Numbered from the stretch's first letter, positions 33,171 to 42,876 are shown. The stretch: 64,000 nt of DNA from Lachnospiraceae bacterium (GCA_017468395.1 JAFUIR010000004.1:124001-188000), one strand, 5' to 3'. Notes: generated by a model from the sequence alone, not told the origin. Numbers and translations: made by a program.

Positions 33171-34346
33171 TTACTTATACTTTTTAGAAGCCTTCTGCAC
33201 ATAATGGGGCGATATCTCACGCAATCTTTGCACCATAACTTTTAACTGCGTCACAACCTCATCCAACTCTTCCAAGGTATTGTCTGCACTTAAGGTCATC
33301 CTAAGAGCGCCTCTTGCCCTTTCCGGACAGGCTCCCATCGCCAAAAGAACATGGGACGGGTCCGTAGCTCCCGATGTGCAAGCAGAACCGCCGGAAGCAC
33401 AAATGCCCTTTTGGTCCAACAAAATCAGCAAAGACTCACTTTCCACACAATCAAAACTGATATTCACATTATTGCTTAAGCGTTTTGTCCTGTGACCGTT
33501 TAAATGACAGTCCGGAATTTCCTCTTCCATACGCTTTATAAGGTAAGCAGAAAGTTCTCCTTCCCGCAATTTCCTTTGCTCCATTTCCTCCATGGCCAGT
33601 TGCACCGCTGCACCAAGTCCCACAATGGCAGGCACATTTTCCGTTCCCGCTCTTCTGCCCCTCTCCTGGGCACCACCGTGGATGAAAGAACGCAGTTTCA
33701 CGTTTTTACCCGCATACAAAAATCCTACGCCTTTAGGTCCTTTTAATTTATGACCGCTGGCGGAAAGCATATCAATATGATATTCCTTTACGTCAATGGG
33801 CACATGACCGTAGGCCTGCACCGCATCTGTGTGAAAAAGAATGTCCCGCTCTTTGGCGATCTGGCCGATTTCTTTTATAGGTTGCAAAGTTCCCACCTCG
33901 TTGTTGGCAAACATAACAGAAATCAAAACGGTGTCCGGTCTGATGGCTTTGCACAGTTTTTCCAAATCAATGACACCATCCTTGTCCACATCAACATAAG
34001 TCACTTCATAGCCTTGTTTTTCCAAATACCGGCAGGTGTGAAGCACCGCATGATGCTCTACCGAGGAGGTAATAATATGCCTTCCCTTTTCCCCATAAGC
34101 CTGCACGGCTGCAACAAGTGCCCAGTTATCCGCCTCTGTACCGCCGGATGTGAAATAAATTTCGCCACGCTCTGCATTCAGGCTTTCGGCAATCACTTGA
34201 CGGGCATGGTTTACTGCCTTTTTTCCGGCGGTGGCAAGACTGTAAATCCCTCCGGGATTTCCGAAATTTTCCTGAAAATAAGGCAGCATAGCCTCCAGTA
34301 CCTGAGGCGCCATAGGGGTGGTAGCTGCATTATCCAAATATATCAT
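33171..34346 (-). CDS. Cysteine desulfurase (NifS/IscS-like)
   Basis: A 391-residue PLP enzyme. [11 protein letters not shown] is the start, [18 protein letters not shown] holds the PLP Lys, and [18 protein letters not shown] holds the persulfide Cys on the flexible loop. It removes sulfur from cysteine for tRNA thiolation, most likely for the mnmA gene that follows at 11 nt. No iscU lies in this window, so iron-sulfur cluster assembly is less supported. It is 21 nt after nth. Confidence 0.96.
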   Translation of the reverse strand: MIYLDNAATTPMAPQVLEAMLPYFQENFGNPGGIYSLATAGKKAVNHARQVIAESLNAERGEIYFTSGGTEADNWALVAAVQAYGEKGRHIITSSVEHHAVLHTCRYLEKQGYEVTYVDVDKDGVIDLEKLCKAIRPDTVLISVMFANNEVGTLQPIKEIGQIAKERDILFHTDAVQAYGHVPIDVKEYHIDMLSASGHKLKGPKGVGFLYAGKNVKLRSFIHGGAQERGRRAGTENVPAIVGLGAAVQLAMEEMEQRKLREGELSAYLIKRMEEEIPDCHLNGHRTKRLSNNVNISFDCVESESLLILLDQKGICASGGSACTSGATDPSHVLLAMGACPERARGALRMTLSADNTLEELDEVVTQLKVMVQRLREISPHYVQKASKKYK

Positions 34347-34367
34347 ATAAAGACCTCTCTTACCTTT

Positions 34368-35003
34368 CTATACTCCCACTTTCTTGCACACATCCGCCAG
34401 ACAGCACTTTTCGCATCTGGGCGTTGTTCTGGCTGTGCAAATTTCTCTTCCGTGGTCTACCAGTCTGTGACAAAAATCGCTTCCCTCCTGAGGCGGAATT
34501 AATTTCCACAACTCCTTTTCCACCTTGGCAGGTTCCTTAATCTGTTTTACCAGTCCCATGCGGTTCACAAGGCGGATACAATGGGTATCTGTCACAATAG
34601 CAGGTTTTCCGAAAATATCACCCATAATCAGATTGGCGCTCTTTCTTCCCACTCCCGGCAGTTCCAAAAGGGCATCAAAATCATCGGGCACTTTTCCCTG
34701 ATACTTGTCCCTAATCACTTTCATACAGGCGCTAATGTCTTTTGCTTTGCTTCGCCCCAGTCCGCAAGGTCTTACAATTGCCTCGATCTCATCCACCGGC
34801 GCCTCTGCCAAGGCCTCCCATGTAGGAAACTTGGCATACAAATCCTGCACTACCACATTTACCCTGGCATCAGTGCACTGGGCAGCCAGTCTCACACTGA
34901 CCAGCAATTTCCACGCCTCATCATATTCCAGGGAACATCCCGATTGGGGATATTCTTTTTTCAATCTGTCTATAATAATTAATGCAAGTTCCTTTTTCGT
35001 CAT
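34368..35003 (-). CDS. nth: Endonuclease III
   Basis: A 211-residue bifunctional DNA glycosylase/AP lyase. The helix-hairpin-helix LPGVGRKSANLIMGDIF contains the catalytic Lys, VTDTHCIRLVNRMGL holds the catalytic Asp, and the C-terminus is a 4Fe-4S loop. The first two cluster cysteines (CTARTTPRC) are seven residues apart, where Escherichia coli has six; the remaining spacing (C-x2-C, x5, C) is normal. The frame extends upstream, but the true start is 35003 with AAAGGAC. It heads the nth-desulfurase-mnmA run. Confidence 0.94.
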   Translation of the reverse strand: MTKKELALIIIDRLKKEYPQSGCSLEYDEAWKLLVSVRLAAQCTDARVNVVVQDLYAKFPTWEALAEAPVDEIEAIVRPCGLGRSKAKDISACMKVIRDKYQGKVPDDFDALLELPGVGRKSANLIMGDIFGKPAIVTDTHCIRLVNRMGLVKQIKEPAKVEKELWKLIPPQEGSDFCHRLVDHGREICTARTTPRCEKCCLADVCKKVGV

Positions 35004-35132
35004 AGTATTTGTCCTTTCTACGACTTTCATTTTATCAGATTTCTTTCGGAAATTATAGTCTTTGTCAAAACTTCTTTCCCTAGACTTCTGTGCATATAAT
35101 AAACCAATACAGGCACACAATGAAAGTGATTT

Positions 35133-36506
35133 ATGAAAAAAAAGCATCCAATTATTACCGGCACAATCATTTTAACAGTTACAGGCATGGTCAGCCGTCT
35201 CATCGGCTTTTTTTATCGCATATATCTTTCCCGGCTTTTCGGGGAAGAAGGCATGGGTATTTACCAGTTGCTGGGACCGGTTACCGCCCTTACCTTTTCC
35301 ATCACGGCAGCGGGTCTTCAAACTGCCATTTCCAAACATGTAGCCGTGGAAACTTCCACCAAAAATTACCGTTCTTCCGCCAGAGTTTTGACTGTTGGGC
35401 TGGGCATTTCCTTGCTCCTTTCCGGCCTTTGTATGTGGATCATCCGCAAATACAGCCGGTGGATTGCCACTGAATTTCTTCTGGAAGAACGAACCGAAAC
35501 CATGCTGCAAATCATCGCTTTATCCATCCCCCTTGGAGCCGTCCATTCCTGTATCAACGGCTATTTTTATGGTATCAAAAAAACAGGTGTCCCTTCTGCC
35601 ACGCAATTGGCAGAACAGTTATGCAGGGTAGCCTGTGTCTTTTTGGCCAGTCTGACTGCCGATGAACTGGGCATCACCCATGATATCGGCGTAGCTGTAG
35701 TGGGTCTCGTAATTGGGGAAGGATTTGCCATGATTATTTCCATCATTGCCATTTTCTATCGGTTCCGCAACTTGGCAAAGACATCCACACCTGCACCTTA
35801 TCTTCAGGCTGCCCTTCATACCACTCCCATAGCCTCCCACAAAACAACTGCCAAGGCTCTGCTTGCCATGGCGGTTCCTTTGTCTGTTTCCCGCATTGTT
35901 ATTAATTTATTACAAAGTGCGGAGGCCATCTATATTCCCAACAAACTGCAGGTCTACGGCTACGACACCACCACCGCTTTAAGCGTTTACGGCGTCCTTA
36001 CCGGAATGGCACTGCCGCTGATTTTCTTTCCCTCTGCCCTGACCAATTCCATTTGTGTATTACTTTTGCCTATGGTTTCAGAGGCCCAGGAAAGCGGCAA
36101 CCACGCCGGTGTCCAAAAAGCCACCAGACTTTCCATTCTGTTTAGTACCTGTTTCGGCGCAGTCTGTACCGTCCTGTTTTTGCTCCTCGGACGTTTTGCA
36201 GGAGAGAAACTTTTTCACAGCAGCCTTGCGGGACATTTTATTATTACTTTAAGTTTTATTTGTCCCTTTTTATATTTGTCCGCCACCATGTCCAGTATCC
36301 TTCACGGACTGGGCAAAACTGCAGCAACCTTCGCATTAAACGTAGCGGCACTTGGTATCCGCCTGCTCTTTGTCTTCTTTTTGGTGCCCCGCTTTGGCAT
36401 TGAAGGTTATCTTTGGGGACTTTTAATCAGCCATCTTTCCACTACATGGCTGGAAGTTCTGGCTGTAAAATATTACACAAAAAAATCCTCCAAAGAACTG
36501 CCTTAG
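35133..36506 (+). CDS. SpoVB/MurJ-like polysaccharide flippase
   Basis: A 457-residue protein with 12-14 hydrophobic segments across its length. It starts KKKHPIITGTIILTVTGMVSRLIGFFYRIYLSRLFG and contains FFPSALTNSICVLLLPMVSEA, the hallmark of the SpoVB branch of the MOP superfamily. These proteins flip lipid-linked sugars or lipid II, in SpoVB for the spore cortex. The species looks like a sporulator (spoIIM at 44114). It is divergent from nth; a hairpin overlaps its stop. Confidence 0.9.
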   Translation: MKKKHPIITGTIILTVTGMVSRLIGFFYRIYLSRLFGEEGMGIYQLLGPVTALTFSITAAGLQTAISKHVAVETSTKNYRSSARVLTVGLGISLLLSGLCMWIIRKYSRWIATEFLLEERTETMLQIIALSIPLGAVHSCINGYFYGIKKTGVPSATQLAEQLCRVACVFLASLTADELGITHDIGVAVVGLVIGEGFAMIISIIAIFYRFRNLAKTSTPAPYLQAALHTTPIASHKTTAKALLAMAVPLSVSRIVINLLQSAEAIYIPNKLQVYGYDTTTALSVYGVLTGMALPLIFFPSALTNSICVLLLPMVSEAQESGNHAGVQKATRLSILFSTCFGAVCTVLFLLLGRFAGEKLFHSSLAGHFIITLSFICPFLYLSATMSSILHGLGKTAATFALNVAALGIRLLFVFFLVPRFGIEGYLWGLLISHLSTTWLEVLAVKYYTKKSSKELP

Positions 36507-36516
36507 TAGTTCTTTG
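36491..36516. terminator. Hairpin over the SpoVB-like stop codon
   Basis: CAAAGAACT (36491-36499) pairs with AGTTCTTTG (36508-36516). It overlaps the TAG stop at 36504 and lies 18 nt before the end of cysK, which converges. T runs are weak. Confidence 0.45.
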
Positions 36517-36533
36517 AAGGACTGTTATTTCTT

Positions 36534-37472
36534 CTATTTTGCACAGTACATTGGTGTTGACAAATATCTATCGCCGGAATCGGGAAGAAGCACCACAATG
36601 TTTTTTCCTGCATTTTCCGGTCTTTTTGCCACTATTTCTGCTGCTTTTAAGGCTGCACCGGAAGAAATGCCCACCATAATTCCCTCCGTCAGCGCAAAAT
36701 CTCTGCCGCCTTCGTAAGCCTCCTCATCTTGAATGATAATGACTTCATCATAAACTTTTGTATTTAAGACAGCGGGCACAAATCCCGCACCGATTCCCTG
36801 TAAACCGTGAGGACCTGCACATCCGCCGGAAAGTACGGGACTTCCGGCAGGCTCCACAGCCACCACTTTTATATCCGGGTTTTGCTTTTTCAAATATTCT
36901 CCGATACCGGTAATAGTTCCGCCGGTTCCCACACCTGCCACGAAAATATCCACTTTTCCACCGGTCTGCTCCCAAATTTCGGGACCGGTGGTCGCCACAT
37001 GGGCTGCCGCATTTGCCGGATTGTCAAATTGACCCAAAATCACTGCTCCGGGGATGGATTCTTTCAGTTCCTGCGCTTTTGCAATAGCACCGGCCATGCC
37101 CTTTGCCCCTTCTGTCAGCACTAGCTTCGCACCATAAGCCCCCAGCAGGGTTCTTCGCTCCACGCTCATGGTATCGGGCAAAGTCAAAACCGCATTGTAT
37201 CCTTTTACTGCTGCCACCACTGCAAGACCGATTCCCGTATTGCCGGAAGTAGGTTCGATAATGGTTGCACCGGGCTTTAAAATCCCCTTTTTTTCCGCAT
37301 CCTCTATCATAGCCAAAGCCACTCTGTCCTTTACGGAGCCCGCAGGGTTTAAATACTCCAGTTTGGCTAACAAAGTCGCCTTGTCAGCATTTGTATGTTT
37401 GGCATATCTGTCTATTCTCATTAGTGGCGTATTTCCGATTAAATCTAAGGCACTTTCAACAATCTTACTCAT
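36534..37472 (-). CDS. cysK: Cysteine synthase A (O-acetylserine sulfhydrylase)
   Basis: A 312-residue PLP enzyme. GNTPLMRIDRYAK is near the start, LNPAGSVKDRVALAMI has the PLP Lys, EPTSGNTGIGLA and AGVGTGGTITGIGEYLK bind substrate and phosphate. It forms cysteine from O-acetylserine and sulfide. TATAAT (37505-37510, minus) with TGGAAA 17 nt upstream suggests its own promoter within the 50-nt gap after alr. It is unlikely to be part of the ddl-alr operon. Confidence 0.97.
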   Translation of the reverse strand: MSKIVESALDLIGNTPLMRIDRYAKHTNADKATLLAKLEYLNPAGSVKDRVALAMIEDAEKKGILKPGATIIEPTSGNTGIGLAVVAAVKGYNAVLTLPDTMSVERRTLLGAYGAKLVLTEGAKGMAGAIAKAQELKESIPGAVILGQFDNPANAAAHVATTGPEIWEQTGGKVDIFVAGVGTGGTITGIGEYLKKQNPDIKVVAVEPAGSPVLSGGCAGPHGLQGIGAGFVPAVLNTKVYDEVIIIQDEEAYEGGRDFALTEGIMVGISSGAALKAAEIVAKRPENAGKNIVVLLPDSGDRYLSTPMYCAK

Positions 37473-37522
37473 AAATTCCCGTTTCCTTTCTGAATTCTGG
37501 AGAAATTATAACACAGTTTTCT

Positions 37523-38641
37523 TTACTTTTCCATCCTTTCCAGACGACTTCCCAAGCGGCTGAACAGTTCATTTGTAATAGTATTGCACCATCCCGCAAA
37601 TTGCTCACCGGTAATTTGCTCTGCCCTTTGACCCCCAATCAGCACCGCTTCATCTCCTGCCTTTACCTTAGGAATTGCAGACACATCCACCAACATCTGG
37701 TCCATACAAATCCGCCCTATAATGGGGGCTTTTTTCCCTCCTATCAGCACATGTCCCCTGCCAGACAATTCTCTTGGAATCCCGTCTGCATAACCGATGG
37801 AAAGTGCTGCGATACAACTGTCTTTTTTTGCCTGAAAATCCAGTCCGTACCCTGCACCTTCTCCGGCATAAACCGTGCGCACACTTTGCACTCTGGTCTT
37901 TAATTCCATCACCGGACGCAAATCCACGCTGCACCGGTGCTTGTCCTCCTCATTACTCAGAAGACCATAAAGTGCAATGCCCGGTCTGCAATGTTCATAG
38001 GCAAGCCACGGATAATTCAAAATGCCGTAACTTCCCTGCAAATGCCTTGAAAATCCTTCTATTCCAGACTTTCGCAGTTCCTCTATAGTCTGCTCAAATT
38101 TGTGAATCTGTTCCAAAGTATAAACCCGGTCCTTCTCATCCGGGCTGTCTGCCACGCAAAGGTGAGAGAAAATTCCGGTAATCCGCAAATGGTCACAGTC
38201 CCAAATTCCCCGGATGGCCTCTGTTTTTTCACATCGTTCTCCCAGCCGGTGCATTCCCGTATCAATTCCCACATGTACTTTGATTTCCTTGCCAAATCTT
38301 TGCAATTCTTGGGCATAATGGGAATCCACCACGGTCTGGGTTAAATCATAGTCCACCAGTTTATCAAACTGTCTGGGATAGGTATAGCCAAGCACCAAAA
38401 TTTGCCCGGTAATTCCCGCCTGACGCAGTTTAATACCTTCATCCGCACAGGCCACGCAGAAATCTTCTATCCCAAGGTTTGCCAGCATCCCTGCAATCAG
38501 CACCATGCCATGACCGTAAGCATCCGCTTTTACCGCCGGCATCAATCGGCACTCTTTGGGAATCAGACTTTGTAGCCGCTCCACATTATATGCCAGATTT
38601 TCTCTGCTAAGTTCAATCCAAGCCCTGTTTTTTTCACCCAT
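37523..38641 (-). CDS. alr: Alanine/serine racemase (VanT catalytic-domain-like)
   Basis: A 372-residue PLP racemase. MPAVKADAYGHGM holds the PLP Lys38, GRICMDQMLVDVS and the GAGYG segment are also conserved. Near the C-terminus the sequence TITNELFSRLGSRLERM aligns with the Alr loop that normally carries a gating Tyr (Y354 in Geobacillus); here that position is Ser365. VanT serine racemases also lack this Tyr. The start at 38641 overlaps the acyltransferase stop by 8 nt, so the two are translated together. The pair looks like VanT split into two genes. D-Ala, D-Ser or both are possible products. Confidence 0.9.
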   Translation of the reverse strand: MGEKNRAWIELSRENLAYNVERLQSLIPKECRLMPAVKADAYGHGMVLIAGMLANLGIEDFCVACADEGIKLRQAGITGQILVLGYTYPRQFDKLVDYDLTQTVVDSHYAQELQRFGKEIKVHVGIDTGMHRLGERCEKTEAIRGIWDCDHLRITGIFSHLCVADSPDEKDRVYTLEQIHKFEQTIEELRKSGIEGFSRHLQGSYGILNYPWLAYEHCRPGIALYGLLSNEEDKHRCSVDLRPVMELKTRVQSVRTVYAGEGAGYGLDFQAKKDSCIAALSIGYADGIPRELSGRGHVLIGGKKAPIIGRICMDQMLVDVSAIPKVKAGDEAVLIGGQRAEQITGEQFAGWCNTITNELFSRLGSRLERMEK

Positions 38642-39674
38642 GTTTCGCACCTGTCCTTCTGCCGGCAGAAAACAGACACAGCCCCCCTGCCAAAACCGCC
38701 GACAATACACAAACCGCCAAATAATGAATCAGCGAATTTTCCACCAAATAACCTGTAAATCCCAGCACTCTTGCACCGCCTCTAACTAAAATAATACAAA
38801 ACGGATGTAATATATAAATCCACATTGACATTGGACGCAAAAGCCTGCTTTGCCACAGCCCCTGCTCCCTGCCTGCATTTTCATTTTTGGATTCCCCTAA
38901 CAACATACAAAACAGAAAAAACATCACCGGAATCAACATAAAATACATACTGTTATGCCTTTGCCAACCGCTTTTAAAAGTCCAAAGTCCCTCCAAAACC
39001 ATAAAAAGTGCAGACACTGCAAATCCCGTGGTATAGACTTTCTGCTTTTCCTGCCCTACTTTTGTCTCCGTTATTTTGTGCACCGCCGCCCCCAGCCATA
39101 AAAACATAGGTGCATAAAAAAGGCCGTTTCGCGTATACTGGCTAAACACAAAAATCTCTTTATAAAATTCCCTGCCTATGTAAGACTTCTCCACAAGCCC
39201 ATAATAACTATCCCCCAAGGTTCCGGCCACATAAAGTATCAGCACTATAAGTCCGCTTCCCCGGACGCCCCAAATCCAGTGAAAAAATTTCACCAGTTGG
39301 CAGCCCCAAATGGCCGCAGGCAGATACCAAAGATGATAAAAAGTGCCCTCAAAAAACAAAATTTTGAAAAACTGTCCCACGCCGGTAACAGTTTTTCCGG
39401 CATAGATATTGACCGGCAAATAAATAATTGTGGCCGCCAGATAAATCAAAATCAATTTTCCAAGATACTTGTCAATTTTTTCTTTATTCCCTTTCCAATA
39501 ATCCGCCACCACAAAATAGCCGGATACCATCAAAAAGAAAGGTACTGCCACCCGAAACAGGCAATAGGTAATAACAAAATCCGTGGTTTCCCCTATGATT
39601 TCAAAGGGCGCTGTATGAATGGCTACAATCATAAACGCCGCTGCCATCCGGAAATAATCCAATCTTTTACTCAT
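38634..39674 (-). CDS. Acyltransferase-3 family membrane protein (VanT N-terminal-domain-like)
   Basis: A 346-residue protein with about ten membrane segments. It starts SKRLDYFRMAAAFMIVAIHT and contains RVAVPFFLMVSGYF, the pattern of acyltransferase-3 proteins and of the membrane half of VanT racemases. In VanT this half is joined to the racemase and is thought to aid D-Ser supply at the membrane. Here it is a separate gene, overlapping the racemase by 8 nt and following the ligase by 4 nt. An O-acetyltransferase function is the alternative. Confidence 0.85.
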   Translation of the reverse strand: MSKRLDYFRMAAAFMIVAIHTAPFEIIGETTDFVITYCLFRVAVPFFLMVSGYFVVADYWKGNKEKIDKYLGKLILIYLAATIIYLPVNIYAGKTVTGVGQFFKILFFEGTFYHLWYLPAAIWGCQLVKFFHWIWGVRGSGLIVLILYVAGTLGDSYYGLVEKSYIGREFYKEIFVFSQYTRNGLFYAPMFLWLGAAVHKITETKVGQEKQKVYTTGFAVSALFMVLEGLWTFKSGWQRHNSMYFMLIPVMFFLFCMLLGESKNENAGREQGLWQSRLLRPMSMWIYILHPFCIILVRGGARVLGFTGYLVENSLIHYLAVCVLSAVLAGGLCLFSAGRRTGAKHG

Positions 39675-39678
39675 GTCC

Positions 39679-40731
39679 TCAAACTCCCAATGTCATCCCC
39701 ACTAACCTATCTACGATTTCCTCAAAGGAAATACCGATTTCCTTCATCATGTTTGGAAATCTGCTGTGGGAGGTAAATCCGGGGATGGTATTGACTTCAT
39801 TAAAATATATGTCACCCCCGGGCGTTAAAAACATATCCACTCTTGAAAATCCACTGCATCCCAAAGCCCGGTAAATAGTTGCCGCCGTCTCCTTGATTTC
39901 CTCTGCTTTTTCTTTTGAGATTCTGGCAGGCACATGAATGGCGGAGGTCTGCAACGTATACTTTTCCGTAAAATCAAAGAAACCTTCTGAAAGTTCGATT
40001 TCATCCACTGCCCCTATAGTCAGTCCATCCTCTCCCATAACGGCGCAGCCCACTTCAAAACCCTCTATCATCTCTTCCATCAACACGAAAGAATCATGAC
40101 AAAAGGCCTCTGTCACAGCCGCTTCCAGTTCCTCTGCCCTAAGCACCTTTGTAATGCCAAAAGAAGACCCTGCCCGAAGAGGCTTTACAAACACCGGATA
40201 TCCCAATTCTTTTGCGTATTCCGGGGCTTTCTCCTTATTTACTTTCGTCAAAAGATAGGATGCAGGCACCTTCACACCTTCCTCTGCTGCCAGCCTGTGA
40301 GCCATGTCCTTATCCATACAAATGGCAGAAGCAAGAAGCCCGCAACCCACCACAGGAATCCCTGCCAGTTCAAATACGCCCTGCACAGTACCGTCTTCAC
40401 CGTTTTTTCCATGCAGCACCGGAAATGCCCCATCCAACTTAAGCGTATAGACACCTTTCGGGTCTAACACCCACAATCCTCCCACACTTCTATCCGGGGA
40501 TGCTGCCACAGGAATGTTTCCGGGTTCCTCTTCCCATGTTCCATTTAAGATTTTTTCTGTATCCCCTTTATAGAGCAGCCATTTTCCTTTTTTTGTAATG
40601 CCAACCAAAACCGGTTCATATTTCTCCGTATTTAAGTGCGTAATTACAGCATGGGCAGACTGTAAAGACACCTCGTGCTCCGAGGAACAGCCTCCAAATA
40701 AAATTGCTACTCTCTTTTTTTCTGCTTTCAT
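39679..40731 (-). CDS. ddl: D-alanine--D-alanine/D-serine ligase, VanG-like
   Basis: A 350-residue ATP-grasp ligase. VAILFGGCSSEHEVSLQSA is the start, LHGKNGEDGT, KPLRAGSSFGITKV and FNEVNTIPGFTSHSRFPNMM are the ATP and Mg sites. The omega-loop reads FDFTEKYTL (252-260). From memory, EKYTL at this place is shared with VanG and resembles VanC/E D-Ala-D-Ser ligases, whereas housekeeping Ddl enzymes differ. I infer but cannot prove D-Ser use. The start at 40731 follows GGGAG; a longer frame lacks a ribosome site. It heads an operon with the VanT-like pair. No vanXY, vanR or vanS is present. Confidence 0.9.
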   Translation of the reverse strand: MKAEKKRVAILFGGCSSEHEVSLQSAHAVITHLNTEKYEPVLVGITKKGKWLLYKGDTEKILNGTWEEEPGNIPVAASPDRSVGGLWVLDPKGVYTLKLDGAFPVLHGKNGEDGTVQGVFELAGIPVVGCGLLASAICMDKDMAHRLAAEEGVKVPASYLLTKVNKEKAPEYAKELGYPVFVKPLRAGSSFGITKVLRAEELEAAVTEAFCHDSFVLMEEMIEGFEVGCAVMGEDGLTIGAVDEIELSEGFFDFTEKYTLQTSAIHVPARISKEKAEEIKETAATIYRALGCSGFSRVDMFLTPGGDIYFNEVNTIPGFTSHSRFPNMMKEIGISFEEIVDRLVGMTLGV

Positions 40732-40898
40732 TTTCCCGCTCCCTTTCTCTGTTAAGTTTTTATATATCACTTACATATGGACGCCCTTTTGCTCCAAAAA
40801 GTTTCCATAAAAATCCACCTGACACCCATTTTACCAAGAAGCGTTTCTTTTTCCTTTAAGACCAGTTTGCGTCTTTTTTAAGATTTAGAAAAGATTTC

Positions 40899-40927
40899 TT
40901 GAGATTTTCTTAATGATTGGCTATAAT
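40899..40927 (+). promoter_or_regulatory. Promoter of the DAHP synthase gene
   Basis: TTGAGA (40899-40904) and TATAAT (40922-40927) with a 17-nt spacer. The leader is about 50 nt, too short for a T-box. The rest of the 253-nt gap shows nothing else. Confidence 0.8.
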
Positions 40928-40984
40928 GGTATAGATTTCTATATTACACTTATTTATCAATGAAGAAGAAAGAAGGAAATACCT

Positions 40985-42013
40985 ATGAGTTTTGAATTCA
41001 TAAAAAAACTGCCTACACCGGAGGAAATCCGCGAGCAGTTTCCCCTTCCTGCCTCATTGGCAGAATTAAAAAAAGAAAGAGATGCTGAAATCAAAGATGT
41101 TCTTACCGGAAAAAGCAACAAGTTTCTGGTAATTGTAGGACCCTGCTCCGCAGATAATGAAACTGCAGTTTGCGACTATGTCAGCCGCCTGGGCAAAGTA
41201 AATGAGAAAGTAAAGGACAAATTGATTCTGATTCCCAGAATCTACACCAATAAACCCCGTACTACCGGTGAGGGATATAAAGGAATCGCTTCCCAGCCCG
41301 ACCCCGAAAAGAAACCGGACTTTTTGGCAGGCCTTATTGCCATGAGAAAAATGCAGATCCGTGCCATTGAGGAGAGCGGACTGACAGCAGCAGACGAAAT
41401 GCTCTATCCCGAAAACTGGCTTTATGTGTCCGACATACTCTCCTATGTAGCCATCGGTGCCCGCTCCGTAGAAGACCAGCAGCACCGCCTGACTGTCAGC
41501 GGTTTTGACGTTCCTGCGGGAATGAAAAACCCTACCAGTGGTGACTTTGCGGTTATGCTGAACTCTGTTTATGCAGCCCAGCGCCCCCACTCCTTTACAT
41601 ATCGCGGTTATGAAGTAAGCACTACCGGAAATGTACTTGCCCACACTGTCCTTCGCGGTGCGGTTAATAAACATGGCAATTCCATTCCCAACTACCACTA
41701 CGAAGACTTAAATTTCCTGCTTGGTCTGTATAACGAACGTGATTTGAAGAATCCCGCCTGCATCATCGATTCCAATCACAACAACTCCAACAAACAGTTT
41801 GCACAGCAGATTCGTATCGTAAAAGAAGTAATGCACAGCAGAAAGTTAAATGCAGATATCCACAATCTGGTAAAAGGTGTCATGATTGAAAGTTACATTG
41901 AGGAAGGTTGCCAGAAAGTAGGCGGCGGTGTATATGGTAAGTCCATTACAGACCCTTGTCTTGGCTGGGCTGATACCGAAAAACTCATTTATGATATCGC
42001 AGACTACGAATAA
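40985..42013 (+). CDS. aroF: 3-deoxy-7-phosphoheptulonate synthase (DAHP synthase, class I)
   Basis: A 342-residue enzyme of the AroF/G/H type. FLVIVGPCSADNETAVCDYV, RIYTNKPRTTGEGYKG, MEESGL-like NxxL, DFAVMLNSVYAAQRPHSF, IIDSNHNNSNKQF and VKGVMIESYIEEGCQ are the family motifs, with metal ligands in the HxN and E segments. It condenses phosphoenolpyruvate and erythrose 4-phosphate, the first step to aromatic amino acids. No chorismate mutase domain is attached, so feedback would act on the barrel extension. It has its own promoter and stands apart from pheA. Confidence 0.96.
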   Translation: MSFEFIKKLPTPEEIREQFPLPASLAELKKERDAEIKDVLTGKSNKFLVIVGPCSADNETAVCDYVSRLGKVNEKVKDKLILIPRIYTNKPRTTGEGYKGIASQPDPEKKPDFLAGLIAMRKMQIRAIEESGLTAADEMLYPENWLYVSDILSYVAIGARSVEDQQHRLTVSGFDVPAGMKNPTSGDFAVMLNSVYAAQRPHSFTYRGYEVSTTGNVLAHTVLRGAVNKHGNSIPNYHYEDLNFLLGLYNERDLKNPACIIDSNHNNSNKQFAQQIRIVKEVMHSRKLNADIHNLVKGVMIESYIEEGCQKVGGGVYGKSITDPCLGWADTEKLIYDIADYE

Positions 42014-42045
42014 ATTGTCTTTTTCTTAAGATTTCTGAAAATTAT

Positions 42046-42073
42046 TTGCAACTGCATGAGTTTATGTTATAAT
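42046..42073 (+). promoter_or_regulatory. Promoter of the secreted-protein gene
   Basis: TTGCAA (42046-42051) and TATAAT (42068-42073), spacer 16 nt. The start codon lies 48 nt downstream. Confidence 0.7.
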
Positions 42074-42120
42074 TTATGCAGAATAATTAGCAAACAATGG
42101 TATTTCAATGGAGGGATAAA

Positions 42121-42876
42121 ATGAAAAGAAAAATTGTTACACTGTTGACAGCATGTCTGGTTCTCTTCGGTTCCTTGACAATCCCTATGGATACTCAGGC
42201 AGTAGAACCTTACAATAACTTTGTATTTGGCTCTGATGGCGCTGTTTATGGTCCGTCTGTTCAGACCAACCAATATTCCGGTTGCATCTTCGGCGGTTGC
42301 GTACTTTCATCCAAAGAGCAGTTAATTAAAGACATGGGCGGTTTTACCGATATCGAATATCGGAATGGTGCTGAACCGGTTCTCTACATCGGCGACTACT
42401 TTGGCGATAGTGATGAGCGCACTCTGGCTACCAAAACTGCTACTGACCTTGGCGGCGGTCTTGTATGTATGCTGGATCTCCAATTGTTCAAATATACCGG
42501 AACATGGAACCAGCCCATTTATGAAGTTGCAAATCCTCTGGAAATCATTATCGGTCTTCCCGATGAAGCAAACGGCACAGAACTTTGGGATAATGCCAGC
42601 AAATGGGATTTTGCAGTAGTCCGCATCCACGATGGCAAGACTGATATCCTGAAAGATAGCGACAAAGACCCTGCTACTTTGACATTCCAGACCAACAAAT
42701 TCTCCTACTACGGAGTAATTTATGCACCCAAGGGAAACATCGATACTTACCTTGCACAGCAGACAAGCCAGAGCACAACAAGCGGTTCTTCTAACGATGA
42801 GTTAGACAAAGTTCCTAAAATGGGCGATTCTTTCTTCGATTCCTTTATTACATTCGGTAAAGGACGCAGAAGATAA
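42121..42876 (+). CDS. Secreted protein of unknown function
   Basis: A 251-residue protein with a clear signal peptide (KRKIVTLLTACLVLFGSLTI, probable cleavage after the Ala of DTQA near 27). The mature part is rich in Gly, Asp and Tyr and contains FGSDGAVYGPSVQTNQYSG and LPDEANGTELWDNASKWDFAVVRIHDGKTD. I know no family and see no catalytic motif. The C-terminus (DKVPKMGDSFFDSFITFGKG) lacks a sorting signal. GGAGGG 6 nt before 42121 fixes the start. The 57-aa gene follows after 13 nt. Confidence 0.8.
   Translation: MKRKIVTLLTACLVLFGSLTIPMDTQAVEPYNNFVFGSDGAVYGPSVQTNQYSGCIFGGCVLSSKEQLIKDMGGFTDIEYRNGAEPVLYIGDYFGDSDERTLATKTATDLGGGLVCMLDLQLFKYTGTWNQPIYEVANPLEIIIGLPDEANGTELWDNASKWDFAVVRIHDGKTDILKDSDKDPATLTFQTNKFSYYGVIYAPKGNIDTYLAQQTSQSTTSGSSNDELDKVPKMGDSFFDSFITFGKGRRR

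Noticed and set aside
37523-40731. A complete vancomycin-resistance operon
   Set aside because: vanXY, vanR and vanS are absent, so resistance cannot be claimed.
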